A stretch of DNA of 57,427 nt from JAYOEY01 sp038120295 (GTDB lineage Bacteria; Pseudomonadota; Alphaproteobacteria; MPNO01; UBA2964): positions 1 to 57,427 of the forward strand of contig JAYOLL010000024.1 of the NCBI GenBank assembly GCA_038120295.1, given 5' to 3'. This document shows, piece by piece, positions 32,392-40,468 of the stretch (positions are counted from its first letter, which is position 1; the number at the start of each line of letters is the position of its first letter). The position numbers and the translations under genes are program-made. The notes beneath the pieces were generated by a model. The model did no database searches, was not told the origin of the DNA, and saw nothing but the letters and a program-made list of their open reading frames with translations.

Positions 32392-33440
32392 CAATGCAGG
32401 CGGCGCGCTGGTTGCGGCGAAACCTTTTTTCGTCCTGGGGCAATACGGCGATCACCGTTACGCTTGGCGCCATTGTTGTTTTCGCGACTCTGCCTGTCCT
32501 TGACTGGGCGTTCCTGAACGCGACCTGGAGCGGGACCCGTCGCGCGGACTGCAGCGGCGAGGGCGCCTGCTGGGTGTTCGTGTCCAGCAGGCTTGACCAG
32601 TTTCTGTTCGGTTTCTATCCGGAGGAGGAACGCTGGCGGGTCGTTCTGGCCGCGGCGCTCAACATCGGAGCAATTGTCCTCCTGTTCGTGCCTCCCATGT
32701 CACGGCGCGTCGGGATGGCGCTCGCCGGCGTGCCGCTGGCGATTGTGGCAGGCTGGGTCCTGCTCCATGGCGGCGTTTTCGGTCTTCCGCTTGTCGAAAC
32801 CCGTCAGTGGGGCGGGATGACGCTGACGCTGGTCATCACCATCGGTGGCCTGTTCGCTGCGTTTCCGCTGGGCGTGCTGCTGGCGCTGGGCCGGCGGACG
32901 TCGCTGCCAGCCATCCGCGCGATCTGTATCGTCTTTATCGAGTTCTGGCGGGGCGTGCCCCTGATCACCGTTCTGTTCATGGCGTCGGTGATGCTGCCGC
33001 TGTTCCTGCCCGAGGGCGCGTCGGTCGACAAGCTGCTGCGGGCGCTGATCGGCGTCGCTCTTTTCGCGGCGGCCTACCTGGCGGAAGTCATTCGAGGCGG
33101 TCTGCAGGCCGTGCCGCGCGGCCAGTATGAGGCTGCTGCGGCTCTGGGGCTCGGTTACGGCAGAACGATGCTCCATGTCGTTCTGCCGCAGGCGCTTCGC
33201 CATGTCATTCCTGGCCTGGCGAACACAGCCATCGCCCTGTTCAAGGACACGACCCTGGTGCTGGTCATCGGTCTGTTCGATTTTCTTGGCATCATCCAGG
33301 CGGCGCTGACCGACACTGAATGGCTCGGACTGGCCCTCGAAGGCTATGTGTTCGCTGCCGCGGTATACTGGGTTCTCTGTTTTGCGATGTCCCGAGCGAG
33401 CCGACGGGTCGAAAATCAGGGTGTCGGAGGAGTAGCATGA
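32388..33440 (+). CDS. aapM: General amino-acid ABC transporter, permease AapM
   Basis: A 350-residue inner-membrane permease with the loop GQYEAAAALGLGYGRTMLHVVLPQALR and a final segment typical of AapM/BztC. The GTG at 32388 overlaps the aapQ stop codon as GTGA; an ATG six bases later is equally possible. The C-terminus ends in the ATGA overlap with aapP. The conserved cysteine pair (ADCSGEGACWVF) between the first two segments is common in this subfamily. Confidence 0.9.
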   Translation: MTMQAARWLRRNLFSSWGNTAITVTLGAIVVFATLPVLDWAFLNATWSGTRRADCSGEGACWVFVSSRLDQFLFGFYPEEERWRVVLAAALNIGAIVLLFVPPMSRRVGMALAGVPLAIVAGWVLLHGGVFGLPLVETRQWGGMTLTLVITIGGLFAAFPLGVLLALGRRTSLPAIRAICIVFIEFWRGVPLITVLFMASVMLPLFLPEGASVDKLLRALIGVALFAAAYLAEVIRGGLQAVPRGQYEAAAALGLGYGRTMLHVVLPQALRHVIPGLANTAIALFKDTTLVLVIGLFDFLGIIQAALTDTEWLGLALEGYVFAAAVYWVLCFAMSRASRRVENQGVGGVA

Positions 33441-34180
33441 CCGAAACGGTAGCCGTACGCGTTAGCGGGGTGCACAAATGGTTCGGGAAACTTCATGTCC
33501 TCGACGGAATAGATTTGTCGGTCGCAGAAGGCGAGCGCGTTGTGCTGTGTGGGCCATCGGGATCGGGCAAGTCGACTCTTTTGCGCTGCATCAACGGCCT
33601 CGAGGCAATCGACCGTGGCGATATTGTCGTTGGCGGTGTGGCGCTGAAGGAAGACCGCGCTACGCTTGAGCAAATCCGACGGTCCGTTGGCATGGTATTC
33701 CAGCAGTTCAACCTGTTTCCCCACATGACGGTGATGGAAAATCTGTGTCTCGCTCCCATCCGCGCCGGCGGCGTTTCGGCGGCCGAGGCCGGAGAGAAGG
33801 CCCGGAACTATCTGGAGCGGGTTCACATTCCGGAACAGGCGGATAAGTATCCGGCCCAGCTTTCCGGCGGACAGCAGCAGCGCGTCGCGATCGCCCGGGC
33901 GCTTTGCATGGAGCCCAGGATCATGCTGTTCGACGAACCAACCTCGGCACTTGATCCGGAAATGATCAAGGAAGTGCTCGATGTTATCGTCGAACTGGCC
34001 GAAGAGGGAAGAACGATGATATGCGTTACCCATGAGATGGGGCTGGCGCGCGCCATGGCCGATCGCGTCGTGTTGCTGGATGAGGGACGCATCGTCGAGG
34101 CCGCGCCGCCGGAGAAATTCTTTACCGCGCCCGAATCCGAACGGACCCGGCAATTCCTGAGCCGTATTCTTCACCACTGA
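33437..34180 (+). CDS. aapP: General amino-acid ABC transporter, ATP-binding protein AapP
   Basis: The ATG at 33437 has a GGAGGAG site and overlaps the aapM stop. The 247-residue ATPase shows Walker A GPSGSGKST, the Q-loop, signature LSGGQQQRVAIARAL, Walker B MLFDEPTSALDPEM, and the H-loop in VTHEMG. It powers amino-acid uptake through AapQM. The next gene, threonine-synthase-like, starts seven bases after its stop. Confidence 0.95.
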   Translation: MTETVAVRVSGVHKWFGKLHVLDGIDLSVAEGERVVLCGPSGSGKSTLLRCINGLEAIDRGDIVVGGVALKEDRATLEQIRRSVGMVFQQFNLFPHMTVMENLCLAPIRAGGVSAAEAGEKARNYLERVHIPEQADKYPAQLSGGQQQRVAIARALCMEPRIMLFDEPTSALDPEMIKEVLDVIVELAEEGRTMICVTHEMGLARAMADRVVLLDEGRIVEAAPPEKFFTAPESERTRQFLSRILHH

Positions 34181-34187
34181 GAGAGCG

Positions 34188-35411
34188 ATGACTGAAATCC
34201 CGACTTTTACGACCCATCTGGAATGCAGCGAAACCGGAAAGCATTACGAGGCGGACACGCTTCATAACCTGTCCGACACCGGAAAGCCGCTGCTTGTTCG
34301 CTACGATCTTGGCGGCGTGGCGAAGGCGTTGACCAAGGAAAAGCTGGCGGCGCGCGCCGAGGGCGGCTTCTGGCGCTATCGCGAACTGCTGCCGGTCCGG
34401 AAAGAGGAAAATGTCCTGCGGCTGGGCGAGGTGATGACGCCCATCGTCCGTGCGCACAATACCGAGAAGAAGCTCGGTTGCGGCGAACTGCTGGTGAAGG
34501 AAGAGGGCCGGTTGCCCACCGGCTCGTTCAAGGCACGGGGGCTGGCCCTTGCGGTTTCGATGGCCAAGGAGCTCGGGGTCACGCGGATGGCGATGCCGAC
34601 CAATGGCAATGCGGGATCGGCGATGGCCGCCTATTGCTCGCGCGCCGGCATGGAGAGCTATGTGTTCTGTCCCGACGACACGCCGGAAGTGAATATTCGC
34701 GAGATTGCTCTGCAGGGCGCGAAGACATTTCTGGTCAACGGGCTGATCAACGATTGCGGCCGGATCGTCGGCGAGGGCAAGGAGGCGATGGGCTGGTTCG
34801 ACTGTTCGACCCTCAAAGAGCCGTACCGGATCGAAGGCAAGAAGACGATGGGGCTGGAACTCGCCGAACAGCTCGGCTGGGACGTGCCCGACGTCATCTT
34901 CTATCCGACAGGCGGCGGCACCGGACTGATCGGTATGTGGAAGGCCTTCGACGAGCTTGAGAAGATCGGCTTCATTGGCTCGAAACGGCCGCGCATGGTC
35001 GCGGTCCAGGCCGAAGGGTGCGCACCGATCGTCAAGGCCTGGGAAGACGGCGAAAACCACGCACCTCTGTGGGAGAACGCGCATACCTATGCCGCCGGTA
35101 TACGGGTGCCGATCGCGGTCGGCGACTTCATCATTCTCGACGTGGTCCGCAAGTCCGACGGCTTCGCCGTCGCTGTGAGCGACGAGGCAATTTCCGAGGC
35201 GGTCTCTGACATGGCGACCGACGAGGGGTTGTTGCTTTGTCCCGAGGGGGGCGCGACCTATGCCGCTTTCAGGGCGGCTCTCGCCGACGGCCGAATCGGC
35301 TCCAATGACCGGTGCGTCCTGTTCAACTGCGCGACCGGCCTCAAATATCCGATGCCCGAAGCTGGCGAAAGGCTGGATCTGAACAACGTGGATTACAGCA
35401 AAATCCAGTAA
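34188..35411 (+). CDS. thrC: Threonine synthase-like PLP enzyme
   Basis: A 407-residue fold-type II PLP enzyme with the Schiff-base lysine in LPTGSFKARGLA (K115) and the phosphate-binding loop in PTNGNAGSAMAAY and PTGGGTGLIGMW. The N-terminal LECSETGKHYEADT is common among threonine synthases of this branch. It should make threonine from O-phosphohomoserine, or act as a related dehydratase or diaminopropionate-type lyase; sequence alone does not settle it. Encoded seven bases after aapP, so expressed with an amino-acid importer, which would suit a catabolic threonine or serine role too. Confidence 0.8.
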   Translation: MTEIPTFTTHLECSETGKHYEADTLHNLSDTGKPLLVRYDLGGVAKALTKEKLAARAEGGFWRYRELLPVRKEENVLRLGEVMTPIVRAHNTEKKLGCGELLVKEEGRLPTGSFKARGLALAVSMAKELGVTRMAMPTNGNAGSAMAAYCSRAGMESYVFCPDDTPEVNIREIALQGAKTFLVNGLINDCGRIVGEGKEAMGWFDCSTLKEPYRIEGKKTMGLELAEQLGWDVPDVIFYPTGGGTGLIGMWKAFDELEKIGFIGSKRPRMVAVQAEGCAPIVKAWEDGENHAPLWENAHTYAAGIRVPIAVGDFIILDVVRKSDGFAVAVSDEAISEAVSDMATDEGLLLCPEGGATYAAFRAALADGRIGSNDRCVLFNCATGLKYPMPEAGERLDLNNVDYSKIQ

Positions 35412-35474
35412 AAATAGTGGCTTAGGTCGACATGCTCCTGCTGCCTCGAAAGGGACGGTAAGGAGTGTGGTTGT

Positions 35475-35491
35475 CTGAACGGTCCGTTCAG
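35475..35491. promoter_or_regulatory. 17-base palindrome resembling a TetR-family operator
   Basis: CTGAACGG and CCGTTCAG flank a single T, giving two perfect 8-base arms. The TGAACG-N-CGTTCA form is seen in operators of many TetR-type repressors, but no TetR gene is in the window. It lies 63 bases after the threonine-synthase stop and 105 bases before the histidine kinase start. Confidence 0.5.
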
Positions 35492-35527
35492 TGGGGTTGT
35501 AATTCGCCTTTCATTTGCCATTTTTTG

Positions 35528-35543
35528 TTAACTGCTCGTTAAC
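35528..35543 (+). promoter_or_regulatory. CtrA-type box upstream of the histidine kinase
   Basis: TTAA, seven bases, then TTAAC: the full CtrA consensus. It lies 54 bases before the kinase ATG, where CtrA would act on its promoter. A second TTAACCAT half site and a 14-base palindrome (TTAACCATGGTTAA) follow at 35559-35572. Confidence 0.6.
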
Positions 35544-35558
35544 TCTTTTTCCCATAGT

Positions 35559-35572
35559 TTAACCATGGTTAA
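35559..35572. promoter_or_regulatory. 14-base perfect palindrome TTAACCATGGTTAA
   Basis: A self-complementary 14-mer containing two inward TTAACCAT half sites 25 bases before the kinase start codon. TTAACCAT is a known CtrA half site; the TTAA spacing here is six rather than seven, so it may be a secondary site. Confidence 0.45.
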
Positions 35573-35596
35573 TGGAAAATTGCGTTGGAGGGTGTC

Positions 35597-36808
35597 ATGG
35601 CGACATCCGGCCGTGAAAAGACCAGAAAAGAACTGATCGCGGAAATTGCTGCGCTCAAATCTCGCGTGGCGTCTCTTGAGGCGGAAGCGGTCCGGAACGA
35701 GGGCGACAACCGCTACCGCACTTTATTGCGCGACCTGCCGGATGCCGTGCAGATCGTTTGCAAGGGCGTTCTCGTATACGTCAATGACGCGGCCGTCGAA
35801 CTCTTCGCCGCCCGGAGCCCGGAGGACCTGATCGGCCGGATGGCCGACGATTTCCTGTGCGAACTGGAAACAGGGGGGCTGGAACCGGAGTCGAATGGCG
35901 TCAGGCGACGTGTTCCGGCCAGGCGGGAAGAAAGCGTCAGGATGACGGTTGCGGGCGACCGAATCGATGTCCTTGTCTCGGATCTTGAACTCGACTGGAA
36001 CGGGCAGCCGGCGGTTCTGTCTGTTCTGCGCGACAACCGCGCCGTCGTTAGGGCGCGCAACGAACTCCTCATGGCCCGGGAAGCCGCAGAGCTGGCGAAC
36101 AGGACGAAGAGCGCGTTCCTCGCTGACATGAGCCATGAAATCAGGACGCCGCTGAACGCTATAATCGGGTTTGCAGATGTGATGAAGCAGGAAATGTTCG
36201 GGCCGCTCGGGTCGGAGCGATACAGGGAATATGGTGGCGACATCGTCGATAGCGGGCATCACCTGCAGAGCCTGATCAACGACATTCTCGACCTTTCAAA
36301 GCTCGAAGCGGGCCGGATGGAATTGAACGCAGATCGCGTGGATATCGCGCGCGTCATCGACAGCAGTCTCGCTGTGTTGAAAACACGCGCAGCCGCCGGC
36401 GGTATCAAGCTTGCCGTTCGTGTCGCCCGAAAGCTCCCGGCCCTGCGCGGAGACGAACGGCGGATCCGGCAGGTTTTGTTCAACCTGTTGTCGAACGCCT
36501 CCAAATTTACGCCGGATGGCGGTCGGATCAGCGTTTCGGCTGTCGCCAGGGAAAAGACGGGGCTCAGAATTTCGGTCGTCGATACCGGTGTCGGAATGCA
36601 TGAAAAGGACCTGGTGACTGCACTGACGCCATTCGGTCAGGTCGCGTCCGAAGGTTTCGAAGACGTCGCCAGTCAGGGGACGGGGCTCGGCCTGCCGCTC
36701 GCCAGATCGCTGGTCGAGAAGCATGGCGGCACGCTCGATCTTAAAAGCCGTCCGGGAAAGGGAACGCGCGTAACCTTGCACTTCCCTCGGATGCGGCTCG
36801 TAGCCTGA
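35597..36808 (+). CDS. Soluble PAS-domain sensor histidine kinase
   Basis: A 403-residue kinase with no membrane segment. An N-terminal coiled coil (about residues 5-35, KTRKELIAEIAALKSRVASLE) is followed by a PAS-like domain (about 40-160), the HisKA helix with the phosphorylated histidine in MSHEIRTPLNAIIGF, and an HATPase with N box NLLSNASKF, G1 VDTGVGM and G2 GTGLGLPL. The MSHEIRTPLN region resembles PleC/DivL-type kinases. No response regulator is adjacent, so it is an orphan kinase. GGAGG lies five bases before the ATG at 35597. CtrA-like boxes lie in its promoter region. Confidence 0.88.
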   Translation: MATSGREKTRKELIAEIAALKSRVASLEAEAVRNEGDNRYRTLLRDLPDAVQIVCKGVLVYVNDAAVELFAARSPEDLIGRMADDFLCELETGGLEPESNGVRRRVPARREESVRMTVAGDRIDVLVSDLELDWNGQPAVLSVLRDNRAVVRARNELLMAREAAELANRTKSAFLADMSHEIRTPLNAIIGFADVMKQEMFGPLGSERYREYGGDIVDSGHHLQSLINDILDLSKLEAGRMELNADRVDIARVIDSSLAVLKTRAAAGGIKLAVRVARKLPALRGDERRIRQVLFNLLSNASKFTPDGGRISVSAVAREKTGLRISVVDTGVGMHEKDLVTALTPFGQVASEGFEDVASQGTGLGLPLARSLVEKHGGTLDLKSRPGKGTRVTLHFPRMRLVA

Positions 36809-36824
36809 ATGCCCCCCCCCGGAT

Positions 36825-36856
36825 TTCACATGGGCCTTCACATGGGCCTTCACGCG
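36825..36856. repeat. 12-base tandem repeat, about 2.5 copies
   Basis: TTCACATGGGCC occurs twice in a row (36825-36836, 36837-36848) followed by a diverged half copy. It lies in the gap between the kinase and the isochorismatase gene, next to a run of nine cytosines (36812-36820). No function seen; replication slippage is likely. Confidence 0.6.
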
Positions 36857-36928
36857 GCTTGCGCGATCCGGCGTTATCCCGGACACTGTTGTCTTCGATT
36901 GCGTTGACGAGACTGGGAGACGAAAGCC

Positions 36929-37639
36929 ATGGCCAAACCGGAAGAGTTCGAGAATCACTGCTGGAAGGATGTCATCCCGCCGGAGGATCTGACGACCTAC
37001 CAGCCGTACGCGCGCGAGACCTATATCGGCGAGAGGCCGGCCTTGCTGGCAATTGATCTTTATAACCTTGTCTATAAAGGGGGTGATGGGCTGCCTCACG
37101 AGCTGGATGCGCAGTACCCGAACTCCTGCGGTAAATATGCCAATGATGCCATTGAACCAACCAAGCGCCTGTTTGCGGCAGCACGGGCGGCTGGTATTCC
37201 GGTATTCTATGTGACGGCGCAGTTTTCCCCGCACCGGGTCCAATCGACCAGACGGGGCTCGCTGCCGATCACGGCGCATGACTGCGAAATCCACGATGCC
37301 TTCGCCCCGCAGCCGGAGGACACCGTATTCCGCAAGGAGCGTCCCAGCGCGTTCTTCGGTACGCCGCTGATCGCGCATCTGAACCAGCGCCGCATCGACA
37401 GCCTGATCGTCTGCGGCGAAAGCACGTCAGGGTGCGTCCGCGCCAGCGTGCTCGAAGCGCATATGTTCGGGCTGCACGTCTCGGTCGTCGAGGAATGCGT
37501 GTTCGACCGCAGTGAAACGATTCACAAGGTGAATCTGTTCGACATGCACCACAAATACGCCGATGTCATGAAACTCGACGAAGTCGCCGAAGTGCTCGAA
37601 TCGCGCGCCAGCAACTCCGCCGCGGCGCAGGTTGCCTGA
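36929..37639 (+). CDS. Isochorismatase-family cysteine hydrolase
   Basis: A 236-residue enzyme with the catalytic triad of the family: D43 in LLAIDLYN, a lysine in FRKERPSAFFGT (K136), and C169 in VCGESTSGCVRAS. Members hydrolyse amides such as nicotinamide, ureidoacrylate (RutB), N-carbamoylsarcosine or maleamate. A long N-terminal segment (residues 1-30) differs from the smallest members, fitting the maleamate or carbamoylsarcosine type. It stands alone, and the substrate is open. It is the only amidohydrolase of this kind in the window. Confidence 0.87.
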   Translation: MAKPEEFENHCWKDVIPPEDLTTYQPYARETYIGERPALLAIDLYNLVYKGGDGLPHELDAQYPNSCGKYANDAIEPTKRLFAAARAAGIPVFYVTAQFSPHRVQSTRRGSLPITAHDCEIHDAFAPQPEDTVFRKERPSAFFGTPLIAHLNQRRIDSLIVCGESTSGCVRASVLEAHMFGLHVSVVEECVFDRSETIHKVNLFDMHHKYADVMKLDEVAEVLESRASNSAAAQVA

Positions 37640-37649
37640 TTGCGATTTG

Positions 37650-38009
37650 TCAGTAGGGCAATAGCGACACCACGATAAAGCCGGCGAAGGTAGCCGCGAC
37701 GAGCGAACTGCCGATATTCACCTTACGGCGGATACGGGGTGCGCGTTGCCGGCGAACCCCGAGAATCCGCTGGGCGGCCATCGCTTCTTCGATCGCCGTC
37801 CGCCTTTCCTCCCGTTCGTTCAGTTCCGTTTCAAGCATTCGGACGCGTCGGGCGATCAGCGTCTGAAGCTCTTGCGGCTGCATCTGGAAGAGGCGAGCCG
37901 CGCCCTGCCGTGCGTCTTCGATTATTTCATGCGGCAGCGGCGCCTGCGTGTCTTCACTGGCGGCGGCTTGCGGAAGGCTGTTCAGTAAATCGGCGGTGGT
38001 GGTGCTCAT
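37650..38009 (-). CDS. Small protein with one C-terminal membrane segment
   Basis: The ATG at 38009 follows GGAG by seven bases and gives 119 residues. Residues 30-80 are helical and charged (ARQGAARLFQMQPQELQTLI, VRMLETELNEREERRTAIEE), then a basic stretch (RRQRAPRIRRK) precedes a single hydrophobic end (LVAATFAGFIVVSLLPY). A tail-anchored cytoplasmic coiled-coil protein is likely. No family recognised. Converges with the isochorismatase gene. Confidence 0.65.
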   Translation of the reverse strand: MSTTTADLLNSLPQAAASEDTQAPLPHEIIEDARQGAARLFQMQPQELQTLIARRVRMLETELNEREERRTAIEEAMAAQRILGVRRQRAPRIRRKVNIGSSLVAATFAGFIVVSLLPY

Positions 38010-38195
38010 GTCCGGCTCCGTTTTCTCTGCATTGGGCGTAGCCATGCATGAAGCGTGCCAGCCTGCCAGGGCGCGGAATCAAGCCATTTCCGGGAAGTGA
38101 GCGGTTGAACGACCGGCAGGGTTTGCCGGGTCGACCGGAACCGGTTGCAGGGAAAAGAGATTTTCCGCCCCGCTTGTGAGGATTATGCTCGACGG

Positions 38196-39704
38196 ATGCC
38201 AGACGAATTCGCCCTGTCGCCGGTGCTGATTGACCGGCCTGAAATCCTGTCCGTCGATCAGATGTATCGAGCCGACGCCGCCGCGATGGCGTCGGGCATC
38301 TCGGGCGAAACGCTTATGGAGAATGCAGGGCGCGCCATTGCCGATGCGATCCGTCTGCGCTGGTCGCCTCGCCCGGTCGCTGTCCTGTGCGGACCTGGTA
38401 ATAATGGCGGCGATGGATTTGTCGTCGCGCGTCTGCTGGCTGAAAGCGGCTGGGATGTCTCTGTAGCTCTGCTTGAAGATCGCGACCGGCTGAAAGGGGA
38501 CGCAGCTATTAATGCCCGGCGCTGGGCGGGAGAAGTCGTGCCGCTATCGGGTGCAGTGCTCGACGGTGCGGGGCTGGTGGTTGACGCACTGTTCGGCGCG
38601 GGTCTCAGCAAGCCGCTGGAAGGAAGCGCTGCAGCCATTGTCGAGTCCATCAGCCGCATGTCGATCCCCTGCATCGCTGTCGATGTACCGAGCGGGATTG
38701 ATGGAAACAGCGGCGCCGTTCTTGGAGCAGCGCCCCGCTGCGTTCTGACCGTAACGTTCTGTCGACGGAAGCTGGCGCACCTGCTGCTGCCCGGACGTCT
38801 TCATTGCGGCGATGTGCTGGTGGCCGATATCGGCATTCCGGATGATGTTGCAAAAACCGCAGGGTCGGTGGCGAACGCGAACGGGCCGGGGCTCTGGCTC
38901 GACCGTTTCCCCTGGCCCGGCGCCGGCAGCCACAAATATTCTCGTGGCCATCTGGTAATCGCTGGCGGGTCCGACATGACCGGGGCTGCCCGCCTGGCTG
39001 CGCGGGGAGCTACCCGGATCGGAGCGGGCATGGTGACGATCGCGGCGGCGCCGCAGGCAGGGCCCATCTATGCCTCCGACTGGCCGTCCTTTCTCTTCAG
39101 GGGAATCGAGGGCGAGAAAGCGTGGACAGAGCTATTGGCCGATCCGAGAATTAGCGCGGTTTGCGTAGGGCCGGGTGGCGGTACATCGGAGAAGACGCGC
39201 AGCCTGGCGCTGGCGGCGCTCGGATCCGGCAAACAGACGGTTCTCGATGCCGATGCTCTCACGGTGTTTCGGGATAACCCGGGAGCGCTGTTCGACGCCA
39301 TTGAGGGAGGACGAGTCGTCCTGACTCCGCATGAAGGAGAGTTCGCCAGGCTGTTTGACATCGAGGGCGGCAAGCTCGACCGGTGTCGTATTGCGGCCGA
39401 ACGAAGCGGCGCGACAGTCCTGCTCAAAGGGTCCGATACAGTCATTGCTGCGCCGGACGGTCGAATCGTCATCAACTCCAACGGCCCTCCAGAGCTTGCG
39501 ACCGCTGGCAGCGGTGATGTTCTTGCCGGAATGATTGCGGGCTTGCTTGCTCAGGGATGCTCCCCGCCGGACGCGGCCGCGATGGGGGCCTGGCTACATG
39601 GCGCGGCGGCCACGGGGCCCGGAATGGTAGCCGCTGATATTCCGGATCAGATTGCCGTCCTGCTGCAACACCTGCCGGATCGGTCGATCGATCCCCACTC
39701 GTGA
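38196..39704 (+). CDS. nnrDE: Bifunctional NAD(P)HX epimerase/dehydratase
   Basis: A 502-residue fusion that repairs hydrated NADH and NADPH. The N-terminal YjeF_N domain (about 20-215) has MENAGRAIADAI, CGPGNNGGDGFV and DVPSGIDGNSGAV; the C-terminal ADP-dependent dehydratase has VGPGGGTSEKTRS and the ELATAGSGDVLAGMIAGLL motif. Both activities are expected. The start at 38196 is chosen from domain edge; the ribosome site is poor. It is monocistronic as far as can be seen. Confidence 0.93.
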   Translation: MPDEFALSPVLIDRPEILSVDQMYRADAAAMASGISGETLMENAGRAIADAIRLRWSPRPVAVLCGPGNNGGDGFVVARLLAESGWDVSVALLEDRDRLKGDAAINARRWAGEVVPLSGAVLDGAGLVVDALFGAGLSKPLEGSAAAIVESISRMSIPCIAVDVPSGIDGNSGAVLGAAPRCVLTVTFCRRKLAHLLLPGRLHCGDVLVADIGIPDDVAKTAGSVANANGPGLWLDRFPWPGAGSHKYSRGHLVIAGGSDMTGAARLAARGATRIGAGMVTIAAAPQAGPIYASDWPSFLFRGIEGEKAWTELLADPRISAVCVGPGGGTSEKTRSLALAALGSGKQTVLDADALTVFRDNPGALFDAIEGGRVVLTPHEGEFARLFDIEGGKLDRCRIAAERSGATVLLKGSDTVIAAPDGRIVINSNGPPELATAGSGDVLAGMIAGLLAQGCSPPDAAAMGAWLHGAAATGPGMVAADIPDQIAVLLQHLPDRSIDPHS

Positions 39705-39743
39705 CGCACCTCGCTCAGGGAAGAAAGCGGTCTGGGGATAAGG

Positions 39744-39771
39744 CCAAAAAAGCCATTCCGTGCAATGGCTT
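39744..39771 (-). terminator. Terminator-like hairpin facing the minus strand, with no minus-strand gene
   Basis: AAGCCATT (39750-39757) and AATGGCTT (39764-39771) form an 8-bp stem with a six-base loop. Read on the minus strand it ends in TTTTTT, the intrinsic terminator form. Both flanking genes are on the plus strand, so either it ends an unseen minus-strand RNA or it serves as a plus-strand terminator with a weak T tract. Confidence 0.45.
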
Positions 39772-39859
39772 GAAAGACCTACTTTTATCATATATTAACG
39801 TTTCGTATGTAACTTCAGTCGATGGTTGAGTGACAATTCACATGGACAAGGGAAATCCA

Positions 39860-40147
39860 ATGGGCTGGCTGAGCCGGAGAAAAAGCAGTTCGCTGGCAAG
39901 CATGTTCTTCAGGCGCGGGCAGGCGTTTGAATATGTGCGGCCCGGAAACATGTTCCGGTGCGTCCACGACGACGACCTTGAAGAAACCGCTGAAATTCTC
40001 TCGGTTGGTACGGATGCTTACGGCATCCCGCATGTAAAGTTCAATGTTACCTTCTCCCGACCGAACCGTTTCGCTTACGAAGAGGGAAACCGCATGCTGG
40101 CGCTCCGTTCGTTCGCCGAACGGTATCGTGAACGGGTTACGGCCTGA
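39860..40147 (+). CDS. Conserved small protein of unknown function
   Basis: The ATG at 39860 follows AAGGGA by seven bases and gives 95 residues. It has a basic start (GWLSRRKSS), a central FEYVRPGNMFRCVHDDDLEE segment and a GIPHVKFNVTFSR segment. The look is of a compact beta-rich domain seen in alphaproteobacterial hypothetical proteins; no function is known to me. It lies just before tRNA-Leu, in its own transcript or co-transcribed with it. Confidence 0.6.
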   Translation: MGWLSRRKSSSLASMFFRRGQAFEYVRPGNMFRCVHDDDLEETAEILSVGTDAYGIPHVKFNVTFSRPNRFAYEEGNRMLALRSFAERYRERVTA

Positions 40148-40212
40148 AGGCGGTTCATAGCCTGTTTTTTCTTCTTTTGCCGTTTCCTCCGTGCCGTGTC
40201 GCGCACAAGTAT

Positions 40213-40239
40213 TTTACAGGGCGTCAACTATGCTATAAG
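40213..40239 (+). promoter_or_regulatory. Candidate sigma-70 promoter of tRNA-Leu
   Basis: TTTACA (40213-40218) and TATAAG (40234-40239) with a 15-base spacer, ending 39 bases before the tRNA. The spacer is short, so the -35 element is uncertain; the TATAAG element is the better half. Confidence 0.35.
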
Positions 40240-40277
40240 CACCCGCCGTCCGTATGGTGGCGACAGCGTCCGGACAG

Positions 40278-40364
40278 GCGGGCGTGGTGGAACTGGTAGA
40301 CACGCCAGGTTTAGGTCCTGGTGGCGGAAACGCCTTGGGGGTTCAAGTCCCTCCGCCCGCACCA
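40278..40364 (+). tRNA. tRNA-Leu (anticodon UAG)
   Basis: An 87-base tRNA including CCA. The acceptor stem GCGGGCG pairs with CGCCCGC; the anticodon stem CCAGG-CCTGG encloses TTTAGGT with TAG at 40312-40314; a long variable arm (GGCGGAAACGCC) fits a leucine tRNA, and the T loop is GTTCAAGTC. It decodes CUA and CUG. Confidence 0.96.
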
Positions 40365-40468
40365 GTATTTGCCTCCACGTTGCCGCCCTGACTGAGCGCT
40401 TCACTTCCAATTCAGTGACAGTCAGCTAGAAAACAGAATAACCCTGAGGATCAGTTCCAAGGATGTCG

